Below the pieces are notes generated by a model, which saw nothing but the letters and a program-made list of their open reading frames with translations, had not been told where the DNA came from and ran no database searches. Made by a program: the position numbers and the translations under genes. DNA of 64,000 bases from Hyphomicrobiales bacterium (GTDB lineage: Bacteria; Pseudomonadota; Alphaproteobacteria; Rhizobiales; Rhizobiaceae): positions 1 to 64,000 of the forward strand of contig UBTA01000010.1 in assembly GCA_900468065.1 (NCBI GenBank), written 5' to 3'. Positions 35,542 to 43,882 of the stretch are shown piece after piece (positions within the stretch are counted from its first letter, which is position 1; every line of letters starts with the position of its first letter).

Positions 35542-36441
35542 TCACTCCATCGCCGTCATGAACACCGGTACTTGTTGTTCAAAGAATTTTGAGAATGAGA
35601 CAATCCGGGGAGGCAATGCCTGGTAGGGCGGGTAATAGAGCGTTAGCCACAAGTCCGGCGGCGACCAGTTCTGAAGCACATGGATTAACCTCCCCGTGCG
35701 CAGATGCTCGGCGACATGGAACTTCGGGAGCATCGCCACCCCCGCCCCTTCGGCAGCCATGTCCGCCAGAACTCCGCCGCTGTTGGCGCTGAAAGCCCGG
35801 CCTGCGGAGATCGTAGCGCTGCCGCCTCCATCCGATAATGACCAAGTCTCCCGCTTGCTTTCGCCACTGTAGGAAAGACAATCGTCGGGGCTCAGTTCGT
35901 TCGGATGCTGCATGTCCGCAAACCGGCTGCCCGGTGCGGCAACGAGAATACGGCGCACGACGCTGATCTTTCGCCAGATCGTAAACTTATCCGATGGTGC
36001 GGCAGAGATACGGATCGCCAGATCGTAGTCGTCGTCAATGATGTTCACCAGTCCGTCCGCGAGCGAGATTTCAAAGCTGATCTTCGGAAAGCGCTCCTTA
36101 AAGCCGGACAGGATGGGTGGCAGAACCTGCTGACCGAACCAGGTCGGTGCACTAATCCGCAGCCGGCCGTGATCCGCCTTGTGCGTATTCATCAGCTCTT
36201 TGCGCGCATTCTCCAGCACGTCCATCGCCGGCTGAACCTGTGCGGCATAGATCGCTCCATCCGTCGTCAAAGATACCTGGCGCGTCGTTCGAACGAAGAG
36301 CTGGACGCCCAGATCATCCTCAAGCGCCGCGATTGCTCGCGTGACCGCTGCGGGCGTCATGTCCAGTTCGCGAGCCACCTGGGCGAAGTTTCGCTTCTCG
36401 GCGGCCAGCAGAAAGGTTCGGAGGGCCTTGTAGTCATTCAT
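35542..36441 (-). CDS. LysR-family transcriptional regulator
   Basis: 299-aa regulator. MNDYKALRTFLLAAEKRNFA then QVARELDMTPAAVTRAIAAL gives the winged helix-turn-helix (residues 1-60), and the substrate-binding domain starts near residue 90 (GRLRISAPTWFGQQVLPPIL). It is divergent from the dioxygenase gene at 36562. The 120-bp spacer holds an element repeated before the alpha/beta hydrolase gene at 42811, so this protein probably controls both. QhpR/CrgA-type members respond to aromatics or quinones, which fits the target genes; the inducer is inferred. Confidence 0.88.
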   Translation of the reverse strand: MNDYKALRTFLLAAEKRNFAQVARELDMTPAAVTRAIAALEDDLGVQLFVRTTRQVSLTTDGAIYAAQVQPAMDVLENARKELMNTHKADHGRLRISAPTWFGQQVLPPILSGFKERFPKISFEISLADGLVNIIDDDYDLAIRISAAPSDKFTIWRKISVVRRILVAAPGSRFADMQHPNELSPDDCLSYSGESKRETWSLSDGGGSATISAGRAFSANSGGVLADMAAEGAGVAMLPKFHVAEHLRTGRLIHVLQNWSPPDLWLTLYYPPYQALPPRIVSFSKFFEQQVPVFMTAME

Positions 36442-36459
36442 CGTATTATTTCATCCTGC

Positions 36460-36488
36460 GCAACTCACTGACAATTTTTATTGCAATT
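36460..36488. promoter_or_regulatory. Putative LysR-protein binding element, copy 1
   Basis: GCAACT-N4-GACAATTTTTATTGCAATT between the LysR gene and the dioxygenase gene. A copy of equal total length with one T fewer and one more spacer base lies at 42709-42737. The ATTGCAAT core is palindromic, as expected for a LysR site. Confidence 0.65.
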
Positions 36489-36561
36489 CCGGCGATCGAT
36501 CAACGGGCTTAAGTTCCCAATCACACCCGATGAATGACATCGGCACCGAAGGGAAAACGTC

Positions 36562-37494
36562 ATGATCAAGGATATCAAAGGACTGCATCACATCACATCC
36601 ATGGCGTCTGACGCCCGTCAGAACAACACGTTTTTCACCGAGACGCTTGGGCTACGCCGTGTGAAGAAGACCGTGAACTTCGACGATCCAAACGTCTATC
36701 ACCTCTATTACGGTGATGAGGCTGGCACGCCCGGCACTGTCATGACCTACTTCCCATTCCCAGGCGTGATGCGCGGCCGCTCAGGCGTTGGCGAAGTTAG
36801 CGAGACACAGTTCGCAGTGCCGAAAGGCTCCCTCTCCTTTTGGCAGGATCGCCTGACATCAAAAGGTGCAGACAACGTTGCGGCCGATACGGTTTTCGGC
36901 GCCAATTGCGTGCGGTTCAATGGACCGGACGGTGAAGGATTTGTCCTGATCGAAGCGGTGGATGATGCACGCAAAGCGTGGACTGGAGCTGGCATCGCCG
37001 ACAGCGTCGCCATCCGGGGATTTTCGGGCGCAAAGTTCCGCCTGCATGAGACCGCGGCCACCGCCGAGCTGCTCGGCTTCATGGGATACCAGCGAGCCGA
37101 GACCGAAGGCAACGTTACCCGCTTCGCCATGCCCGGCGGCAACGGCGCCGACACGATTGACCTTGAGGCTCTGCCCCAGATGCCCTATGCGAGACAGGGC
37201 GCCGGCTCGGTTCACCACATCGCCTTTGCAGTCGAAAACCGCGAAAAACAACTCGAAGTCCGCAAGGTTTTGATGGATACTGGATACCAGGTTACGCCGG
37301 TCATCGACCGTGACTACTTCTGGGCGATCTATTTCCGCACCCCCGGCGGCGTGCTGTTCGAGATCGCCACCAACGAGCCGGGTTTCGACCGCGACGAAGA
37401 CACCGCACACCTCGGCGAGGTTCTGAAGCTTCCGGCTCGGTACGAACCTTACCGTGATCAGATCGAAGCTGGGCTGACGCCCCTGGCAGCCTAA
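36562..37494 (+). CDS. VOC-superfamily ring-cleaving dioxygenase (MhqO-like)
   Basis: 310-aa metal-dependent enzyme made of two glyoxalase/bleomycin-type modules. IKGLHHITSMASDARQNNTF holds the first ligand His, AGSVHHIAFAVENREKQLEV the second, and PGGVLFEIATNEPGFDRDED the Glu ligand, the 2-His-1-carboxylate set of extradiol dioxygenases. FTETLGLRRVKKTVNFDDP is the conserved opening of the MhqO/YkcA-type subfamily linked to quinone and hydroquinone resistance. It is first in a run of same-strand genes and divergent from the LysR gene. Natural substrate not determinable; catechol/hydroquinone-type compounds are likely. Confidence 0.88.
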   Translation: MIKDIKGLHHITSMASDARQNNTFFTETLGLRRVKKTVNFDDPNVYHLYYGDEAGTPGTVMTYFPFPGVMRGRSGVGEVSETQFAVPKGSLSFWQDRLTSKGADNVAADTVFGANCVRFNGPDGEGFVLIEAVDDARKAWTGAGIADSVAIRGFSGAKFRLHETAATAELLGFMGYQRAETEGNVTRFAMPGGNGADTIDLEALPQMPYARQGAGSVHHIAFAVENREKQLEVRKVLMDTGYQVTPVIDRDYFWAIYFRTPGGVLFEIATNEPGFDRDEDTAHLGEVLKLPARYEPYRDQIEAGLTPLAA

Positions 37495-37598
37495 AATTCC
37501 ATTCACATCGCTTTCCGACAATTCAGCGTCCGAACCTTCAAGACGAAACCTCGCCCCTGCCCCATGCCTTGTTCAATCCAGTGAAAGGGAAACACCAG

Positions 37599-38288
37599 AT
37601 GTCCAACAAACTCCAGGTCCTCACGCCGCAAAACAGTCAGATCATCTTCATCGACCAGCAGCCGCAGATGGCGTTTGGTGTCCAGTCGATCGACCGCCAG
37701 GTCTTGAAGAACAATGTTGTCGGTCTCGCCAAGGCGGCCAAGATCTTCAACATCCCGACAACGATCACCACCGTCGAGACGGACTCTTTCTCCGGCAACA
37801 CTTTCCCGGAACTGCTTGCCGTCGTTCCCGGCAATGATATCCTGGAGCGTACCTCTATGAACTCTTGGGATGACCAGAACGTTCGCGACGCGCTTGCTAA
37901 GCATGCCTTAGACGGTCGCAAGAAGGTCGTGGTCGCCGGACTTTGGACCGAGGTTTGCAACACAACCTTCGCACTCTCGTGCATGAACGACACCGACTAC
38001 GAAATCTACATGGTTGCTGATGCTTCCGGTGGCACGTCCGTTGATGCGCACAAGTATGCAATGGACCGCATGGTTCAGGCGGGTGTCGTTCCGGTGACCT
38101 GGCAGCAGGTTCTGCTCGAATGGCAGCGTGACTGGGCACGCAAGGAGACCTATGAAGCGGTCACCTCCCTGGTAAAAGAGCATTCCGGTGCCTACGGCAT
38201 GGGCATCGACTATGCCGTCACCCACGTCCATGGCGGCGCCGAGCGAGTAAGCCATGGCAAGCGGATCGGCCCGAACCCCGCGAAGTAG
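37599..38288 (+). CDS. Isochorismatase-fold hydrolase (YcaC-like)
   Basis: 229-aa cysteine hydrolase. IIFIDQQPQMAFGVQSIDRQ holds the catalytic Asp, the Lys is in GRKKVVVAGLWTEVCNTTF, whose TEVC supplies the nucleophilic Cys after a non-prolyl cis-peptide position. LADASGGTSVDAHKYAMDRM then VQAGVVPVTWQQVLLEWQRD matches YcaC-type proteins rather than isochorismatase proper. The ATG 37599 follows AAAGGGAAAC. The gene is 104 bp after the dioxygenase and precedes XapX. It could hydrolyse an amide or imide formed during aromatic breakdown; substrate unknown. Confidence 0.85.
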   Translation: MSNKLQVLTPQNSQIIFIDQQPQMAFGVQSIDRQVLKNNVVGLAKAAKIFNIPTTITTVETDSFSGNTFPELLAVVPGNDILERTSMNSWDDQNVRDALAKHALDGRKKVVVAGLWTEVCNTTFALSCMNDTDYEIYMVADASGGTSVDAHKYAMDRMVQAGVVPVTWQQVLLEWQRDWARKETYEAVTSLVKEHSGAYGMGIDYAVTHVHGGAERVSHGKRIGPNPAK

Positions 38289-38357
38289 AGCCGGCATCAC
38301 TTCGGCAGAACACCACCTGCCGGAGTGAATTGCTTCCTCCAAGCAAAGGTCTCAGCC

Positions 38358-38648
38358 ATGAAAATCTATCTCTTGTCACTTGGTGCCGGCTTGCTGGTGG
38401 GCGTGGTCTACAGCCTGCTTAATGTCCGCTCGCCTGCCCCGCCTGTCGTCGCCCTTATCGGTTTACTTGGTATCCTTGTCGGCGAGCAGCTTGTGCCTTT
38501 GGCAAAAAGCATTTGGGCTCGCGAGCCTGCTGCCGTTTCCTGGCTTCATCAGGTCAAGCCGCATATGTTCGGTCACCTCCCGAAGGGCGGGTCGAATGTG
38601 GTTGAGGCGACCTCCCCCGGCGAAGATCAGACCTCGGGGAAAAGCTGA
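38358..38648 (+). CDS. XapX-domain small membrane protein
   Basis: 96-aa protein with two hydrophobic segments: IYLLSLGAGLLVGVVYSLLN, then VRSPAPPVVALIGLLGILVG, the XapX (DUF1427) signature including RSPAPP. It has a soluble polar tail of about 45 residues, longer than many family members. Its stop overlaps the amidohydrolase start by 1 bp (TGATG), indicating translational coupling. XapX proteins often accompany periplasmic amidohydrolases, but their function is unknown. Confidence 0.85.
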   Translation: MKIYLLSLGAGLLVGVVYSLLNVRSPAPPVVALIGLLGILVGEQLVPLAKSIWAREPAAVSWLHQVKPHMFGHLPKGGSNVVEATSPGEDQTSGKS

Positions 38649-40630
38649 TGACGACGCGCCGCACCTTCCTGGGGGCCGCTTCCAGCCTCGCCTTTTCTAA
38701 CCTGTTTTCAACGGCCAATGCCGCCGATCCTTTTCCGACCGGAGCCGCCTCCATGCACGCAGACATCGTTCTTCACAACGGATTGATCACGACGCTGGAT
38801 CGCGGAAATCCGAACGCCACCGCGGTCGCGGTCAAAGACGGTCTGTTCCTGGATGTGGGTACCGACAGCGAGGTCATGGCGCTTGCCGGGCCGGGCACGA
38901 AAATCGTTGACCTCAAAGGCAAGCGGGTGCTGCCGGGCTTGATCGACAACCACACCCACGTCGTGCGCGGTGGTCTCAATTTCAACATGGAACTCCGCTG
39001 GGACGGTGTGCGCTCGCTCGCCGATGCGATGGACATGCTGAAGCGACAGGTCGCAATTACACCCGCCCCACAATGGGTGCGTGTGGTCGGTGGATTCACC
39101 GAGCATCAGTTTGCCGAAAAACGGCTTCCGACGATCAATGAAATCAATGCCATCGCGCCCGATACGCCTGTCTTTCTGTTGCACCTGTATGATCGCGCAT
39201 TGCTCAACGGCGCTGCCCTTCGCGCTGTCGGCTACACAAAGGACACACCGAACCCGCCAGGCGGCGAGATCACCCGCGACGCCAACGGCAACCCAACCGG
39301 GCTGCTGCTCGCCAAGCCGAACGCCGGTATTCTTTATTCGACGCTCTCCAAGGGCCCGAAGCTTCCGTTCGAATATCAGGTCAATTCCACCCGCCATTTC
39401 ATGCGGGAACTGAACCGGCTAGGCATCACCGGCGTGATCGATGCCGGCGGCGGCTTCCAGAACTACCCGGACGACTACGCGGTCATTCAAAAACTGTCGG
39501 ACGAAGCGCAGCTCACGGTGCGTCTCGCCTACAATCTCTTCACGCAGAAGCCGAAGGAAGAAAAGCAGGACTTTCTCAACTGGACGCAGTCGGTCAAATA
39601 CAAGCAGGGCAACGATTACTTCCGTCACAACGGCGCTGGCGAAATGCTTGTCTTTTCCGCCGCCGACTTCGAAGACTTCCGTCAACCGCGGCCCGAGATG
39701 GCCCCGGAGATGGAAGGCGAGCTTGAAGATGTGGTTCGTGTGCTTGCCGAAAACCGCTGGCCCTGGCGCATGCATGCCACCTACGATGAAACCATCAGCC
39801 GATCCCTCGATGTCTTTGAGAAGGTCAACAAGGACATCCCGCTCGAAGGGTTGAATTGGTTCTTCGACCATGCCGAGACAATTTCGGATCGTTCGATTGA
39901 CCGGATTGCGGCGCTTGGCGGCGGGATCGCCACACAGCACCGCATGGCCTATCAGGGCGAATATTTTGTCGAGCGTTACGGTCATGGCGTGGCCGAGGCC
40001 ACGCCGCCGATCAAGCGCATGCTTGAAAAGGGTATCAACGTTTCTGCGGGAACGGATGCTACCCGTGTTGCATCGTATAATCCGTGGGTCTCGTTGTCTT
40101 GGATGGTCACGGGCAAGACGGTTGGCGGCATGCAGCTCTATCCCCGCGCCAACTGCCTCGACCGCGAGACGGCGCTGCGCATGTGGACGGAGAAGGTCAC
40201 CTGGTTTTCCAATGAGGAAGGCAAGAAAGGCCGGATCGAAAAGGGCCAGTTTGCCGATCTTGTTGTTCCAGACAGGGATTTCTTCAAGTGCGCCGAGGAT
40301 GAGATTTCGTTCTTGACGTCGCACCTCACCATGGTCGGCGGCAAGATCGTCTATGGTGCGGGCGACTTCAAGGCGCTCGACGAAAATGACGTGCCTCCCG
40401 CCATGCCCGACTGGTCGCCCGTTCGTGCATTCGGTGGTTACGCTGCCTGGGGCGAGCCGCAGCGCGCTGGCGTGAACTCATTGCGCAAAACGGCAATCTC
40501 GAGCTGCGCCTGCGCCAATTCCTGCACCGTCCATGGCCACGACCATGCCGGAGCCTGGACATCGAAGCTGCCGATTGCGGATCTGAAGGGTTTCTTTGGG
40601 GCGCTCGGTTGTGCCTGCTGGGCTGTTTGA
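38648..40630 (+). CDS. Tat-exported amidohydrolase (Amidohydro_3/YtcJ-like)
   Basis: 660-aa metal-dependent hydrolase predicted in the periplasm. TTRRTFLGAASSLAFSNLFS with RR followed by a hydrophobic stretch is a Tat signal, cleaved near NAADP. The TIM-barrel begins LPGLIDNHTHVVRGGLNF (HxH metal pair). WFFDHAETISDRSIDRIAAL gives another ligand His, and NVSAGTDATRVASYNPWVSL the metal Asp. ITRDANGNPTGLLLAKPNAG is typical of YtcJ-type. Unusual is the C-terminal Cys/His-rich tail: SSCACANSCTVHGHDHAG and GALGCACWAV at the end. The substrate is unknown; the neighbouring XapX and DoxX genes form a recurrent set. Confidence 0.87.
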   Translation: MTTRRTFLGAASSLAFSNLFSTANAADPFPTGAASMHADIVLHNGLITTLDRGNPNATAVAVKDGLFLDVGTDSEVMALAGPGTKIVDLKGKRVLPGLIDNHTHVVRGGLNFNMELRWDGVRSLADAMDMLKRQVAITPAPQWVRVVGGFTEHQFAEKRLPTINEINAIAPDTPVFLLHLYDRALLNGAALRAVGYTKDTPNPPGGEITRDANGNPTGLLLAKPNAGILYSTLSKGPKLPFEYQVNSTRHFMRELNRLGITGVIDAGGGFQNYPDDYAVIQKLSDEAQLTVRLAYNLFTQKPKEEKQDFLNWTQSVKYKQGNDYFRHNGAGEMLVFSAADFEDFRQPRPEMAPEMEGELEDVVRVLAENRWPWRMHATYDETISRSLDVFEKVNKDIPLEGLNWFFDHAETISDRSIDRIAALGGGIATQHRMAYQGEYFVERYGHGVAEATPPIKRMLEKGINVSAGTDATRVASYNPWVSLSWMVTGKTVGGMQLYPRANCLDRETALRMWTEKVTWFSNEEGKKGRIEKGQFADLVVPDRDFFKCAEDEISFLTSHLTMVGGKIVYGAGDFKALDENDVPPAMPDWSPVRAFGGYAAWGEPQRAGVNSLRKTAISSCACANSCTVHGHDHAGAWTSKLPIADLKGFFGALGCACWAV

Positions 40631-40637
40631 GGAGAAG

Positions 40638-41072
40638 ATGATGATATCGAACACCCGTAGCCGGAGTGGCCTGGCCTTGCTTCTCACATCGCCTGTGGTC
40701 CGCTTCGTGGCACTCCTCGCTCTCTGTACGGCCTATATCCAGGGGCCGCTCACCAAGCTGTTCGACTTCCAGGGAGCGCTTGCCGAGATGGGGCATTTCG
40801 GCCTCCATCCAGCAGCCTTTTTCGCCGTCGTCGTCATTGTATTCGAACTGACGGCCTCGGCAATGGTCCTGTCCGGCGTCCTGCGTTGGCTTGGCGCCCT
40901 CGCCCTCGCCGTATTCACGCTTCTTGCGACCTTCGTCGCGCTGCGGTTCTGGGAGATGCCCTCCGGCATGGAGCGCATGATGGCGACCAACGCCTTCTTT
41001 GAGCATCTTGGTCTTGTCGGCGCGTTCATCATTGTCGCTATTGTCGACGTCACCAGGGAAGCGGGCAAATGA
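40638..41072 (+). CDS. DoxX-family membrane protein
   Basis: 144-aa protein with four predicted helices (VVRFVALLALCTAYIQGPLT, PAAFFAVVVIVFELTASAMV, WLGALALAVFTLLATFVALR, LGLVGAFIIVAIVDVT), the DoxX/SURF4-like pattern. ATG codons at 40638 and 40641 follow GGAGAAG; the second has the better spacing. The stop overlaps the MFS gene start (ATGA). DoxX proteins, like MhqP in Bacillus, occur in quinone- and thiol-stress operons, in line with the MhqO-like dioxygenase of this locus. Confidence 0.85.
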   Translation: MMISNTRSRSGLALLLTSPVVRFVALLALCTAYIQGPLTKLFDFQGALAEMGHFGLHPAAFFAVVVIVFELTASAMVLSGVLRWLGALALAVFTLLATFVALRFWEMPSGMERMMATNAFFEHLGLVGAFIIVAIVDVTREAGK

Positions 41073-42670
41073 GCGCCGCAAAATCTCCCGGCGGCAGTTT
41101 CGCGCCGCTGCGCCAGCCTGTCTTTGCCGTCCTTTGGGCAGCAACCGTCCTGGGCAACACCGGCAGCTTCATGCGCGACGTGGCCAGTTCGTGGTTGATG
41201 ACCGATCTTTCGGCAGCCCCCGCAGCCGTCGCGATGGTTCAGGCAGCCGGCACGCTGCCAATTTTCCTGCTGGCTATCCCGGCGGGCGTGCTTTCGGACA
41301 TCCTCGACCGACGGAAGTTCCTGATCGCCATACAGCTCCTGCTCGCCAGTGTCAGCATATCGCTGATGACACTTTCCTACATGGGTATGCTGTCGGTCAG
41401 CGCACTGATCGGGCTGACGTTTCTAGGCGGCATAGGAGCTGCCTTGATGGGGCCGACTTGGCAGGCGATCGTGCCGGAATTGGTGCCGCGCGAGGATGTG
41501 AAGGGTGCGGTCGCGCTCAACTCGCTCGGCATCAATATCGCACGCTCCATTGGTCCAGCCGTAGGCGGTTTGCTCCTGGCTGGTTTCGGAGCCGCCGTCA
41601 CCTACGGCGCCGATGTGGCGAGCTACATCGTTGTCATTGCTGCCCTGGTCTGGTGGCCGCGCGCCAAGAATGCCGATGACGCATTGTCCGAGAATTTCTT
41701 CGGCGCATTTCGTGCTGGACTGCGCTACACCCGTGCCAGCAGGCCATTGCACGTCGTACTTCTGCGGGCGGCGATCTTCTTTGCTTTTGCCAGTGCCGTC
41801 TGGGCGCTTCTCCCCTTGGTCGCCCGTCAGCTTCTAGGCGGAGATGCAGGCTTCTACGGACTTCTGCTCGGTGCCGTTGGCGCAGGCGCTATCGGTGGGG
41901 CACTGGTCATGCCGCGTTTGCGCCAGCGCTTCAATTCCGACGGTCTGCTTCTGGGGTCAGCTGTCGTAACGGCTTTGGTCATGGCGGCACTTTCACTCGC
42001 GCCGCCGCAATGGCTGGCAGTCGTCGTACTTCTTTTCCTGGGTGCGGCATGGATTACCGCCCTGACCACCCTTAACGGTGCTGCACAGGCCGTCCTGCCG
42101 AACTGGGTACGCGGTCGTGGCCTCGCCGTCTATCTCACCGTGTTCAACGGCGCGATGACCGCCGGAAGCCTTGGATGGGGTGCTGTCGGGGAAGCGGTCG
42201 GCGTCCCCGGCACACTTGTGATCGGAGCCGCCGGACTGCTCGTCGCCGGCTTCATTATGCACCGGATCAAGCTTCCGTCCGGCGAGGCCGACCTTATATC
42301 CTCCAACCATTGGCCCGAGCCTCTCGTTGCCGAGCCGGTCGCAAACGACCGCGGTCCCGTGCTCATCCTGATCGACTACCATGTCGAAAAGTCTAACCGC
42401 ACCAAGTTCCTGCATGCGCTCAACGACATGTCCTCGGAACGCCGGCGGGACGGAGCCTATGGCTGGGGTGTGACAGAAGACTCCGCCGATCCGGAAAAGA
42501 TCACCGAATGGTTCATGGTCGAATCCTGGGCGGAGCATTTGCGACAGCATAAGCGCGTGTCGAAGGCGGATGCCGATGTACAGAGCAAGGTTCTGGCTTT
42601 TCACAGCGGCCCTGAAAAACCAGTTGTTCGGCATCTGCTGTCGATCAACAAGCCTGGAAGAACGACGTGA
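41069..42670 (+). CDS. MFS transporter (MFS_3/EntS-like) with C-terminal soluble domain
   Basis: 533-aa exporter. Residues 1-410 form a 12-helix major-facilitator core of the MFS_3 (EntS-type) class, with LSDILDRRKFLIAIQLLLAS as the A-motif loop. Residues from about 425 form a cytoplasmic alpha/beta domain, LILIDYHVEKSNRTKFLHAL and AYGWGVTEDSADPEKITEWF then MVESWAEHLRQHKRVSKADA, resembling an antibiotic-biosynthesis-monooxygenase-like ferredoxin fold. This fused tail is known in a subgroup of MFS_3 proteins. ATGA overlap with the DoxX gene. It probably exports a toxic intermediate or xenobiotic. Confidence 0.87.
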   Translation: MSAAKSPGGSFAPLRQPVFAVLWAATVLGNTGSFMRDVASSWLMTDLSAAPAAVAMVQAAGTLPIFLLAIPAGVLSDILDRRKFLIAIQLLLASVSISLMTLSYMGMLSVSALIGLTFLGGIGAALMGPTWQAIVPELVPREDVKGAVALNSLGINIARSIGPAVGGLLLAGFGAAVTYGADVASYIVVIAALVWWPRAKNADDALSENFFGAFRAGLRYTRASRPLHVVLLRAAIFFAFASAVWALLPLVARQLLGGDAGFYGLLLGAVGAGAIGGALVMPRLRQRFNSDGLLLGSAVVTALVMAALSLAPPQWLAVVVLLFLGAAWITALTTLNGAAQAVLPNWVRGRGLAVYLTVFNGAMTAGSLGWGAVGEAVGVPGTLVIGAAGLLVAGFIMHRIKLPSGEADLISSNHWPEPLVAEPVANDRGPVLILIDYHVEKSNRTKFLHALNDMSSERRRDGAYGWGVTEDSADPEKITEWFMVESWAEHLRQHKRVSKADADVQSKVLAFHSGPEKPVVRHLLSINKPGRTT

Positions 42671-42708
42671 AACGCCAAGGCATCGCAAAATTCAACATTG
42701 CGATTTTT

Positions 42709-42737
42709 GCAACTAAATAGACAATTTTATTGCAATT
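42709..42737. promoter_or_regulatory. Putative LysR-protein binding element, copy 2
   Basis: GCAACT-N5-GACAATTTTATTGCAATT, a close copy of the element at 36460-36488, 74 bp before the alpha/beta hydrolase start. It implies that this gene is a separate transcription unit of the same regulon. Confidence 0.65.
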
Positions 42738-42810
42738 GTTGTGAGTGCCCGATGGGTTCATTGTGCGGGCATAGACACTAAGACGAGCATCCAACCTGGC
42801 AGGAGCCGCC

Positions 42811-43782
42811 ATGACTGAAAGTCTTTTTCCGCTCACCCGTCGTGAAGCACTTCGTGCCGGCGCTGTCCTTGCCGCCGGCATTACGCTGCCGATCCGGTCC
42901 ACCTTCGCTGCAACCGCCACACAGGCACAAACAGGAGACAACACCATGGGCTTTGTTACGACCACAGACGGCACGGAGATCTTTTATAAGGACTGGGGTC
43001 CGAAGGATGCGCAGCCGATCGTTTTTCATCACGGCTGGCCGCTCTCGTCTGACGACTGGGATGCGCAGATGCTGTTTTTTCTGGCAAAGGGATATCGCGT
43101 TGTCGCCCATGACCGCCGCGGTCACGGCCGCTCTGCTCAGGTTTCCGGCGGTCACGACATGGACCACTACGCCGCCGACGCTTTTGCGGTCGTTCAAGCA
43201 CTGGACCTGAAGAACGCCGTGCATATCGGGCACTCAACGGGTGGCGGTGAAGTTGCCCGCTACGTTGCCAAGCATGGGGAACCCGCCGGCCGTGTCGCCA
43301 AGGCTGTTCTCGTTTCTGCAGTGCCGCCTTTGATGCTGAAGACCGCTGCCAATCCTGAAGGTTTGCCAGTGGAAGTCTTCGACGGCTTCCGGTCCGCACT
43401 GGCCGCCAACCGGGCGCAGTTCTTCCGCGACGTGCCCGCTGGACCGTTCTACGGCTTCAACCGCGCAGGTGCCGTCGTGCACGAAGGCATCATTCAGAAT
43501 TGGTGGCGCCAGGGCATGATGGGTGCTGCAAACGCACACTATGACGGCATCAAGGCCTTTTCGGAAACGGACCAGACCGAGGACCTCAAAGCGATCACCG
43601 TGCCGACACTGGTTCTGCATGGTGAAGACGATCAGATCGTGCCGATCGCAGACGCTGCGCACAAGTCCATCAAGCTGTTGAAGAACGGCACGATAAAAAC
43701 CTATCCCGGCTTTTCGCATGGCATGCTGACCGTCAATGCCGATGTGCTGAACGCCGATCTCCTCGCTTTTATCAAGGCGTGA
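42811..43782 (+). CDS. Alpha/beta hydrolase (non-haem chloroperoxidase-like) with Tat-type leader
   Basis: 323-aa hydrolase. PLTRREALRAGAVLAAGITL has the twin Arg and hydrophobic stretch of a Tat signal. The catalytic domain begins at about residue 46, MGFVTTTDGTEIFYKDWGPK. HHGWPLSSDDWD forms the oxyanion hole region, HIGHSTGGGEVARYVAKHG holds nucleophile Ser142, LHGEDDQIVP the acid and GFSHGM the His. An ATG at 42946 with its own AGGAGA would yield a 278-aa leaderless form, the normal size of cytosolic chloroperoxidase-type esterases. Either start is plausible. It has its own LysR-type element upstream and a hairpin after the stop. Role: ester or perhydrolytic chemistry; substrate unknown. 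Confidence 0.85.
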   Translation: MTESLFPLTRREALRAGAVLAAGITLPIRSTFAATATQAQTGDNTMGFVTTTDGTEIFYKDWGPKDAQPIVFHHGWPLSSDDWDAQMLFFLAKGYRVVAHDRRGHGRSAQVSGGHDMDHYAADAFAVVQALDLKNAVHIGHSTGGGEVARYVAKHGEPAGRVAKAVLVSAVPPLMLKTAANPEGLPVEVFDGFRSALAANRAQFFRDVPAGPFYGFNRAGAVVHEGIIQNWWRQGMMGAANAHYDGIKAFSETDQTEDLKAITVPTLVLHGEDDQIVPIADAAHKSIKLLKNGTIKTYPGFSHGMLTVNADVLNADLLAFIKA

Positions 43783-43796
43783 AGTCACAATCGAAA

Positions 43797-43827
43797 TGAC
43801 GCCGATAGCAATTTGCCGTCGGCGTCA
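43797..43827. terminator. Bidirectional hairpin between convergent genes
   Basis: TGACGCCGA and TCGGCGTCA form a perfect 9-bp stem, 15 bp after the hydrolase stop and facing the end of the minus-strand AraC gene. No long T-run follows, so termination is likely but not certain. Confidence 0.6.
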
Positions 43828-43882
43828 ATTCGATCTACCGCAACGGCAGCACCGTTTCGGGAGACATGTCTGATCCCTGGTA

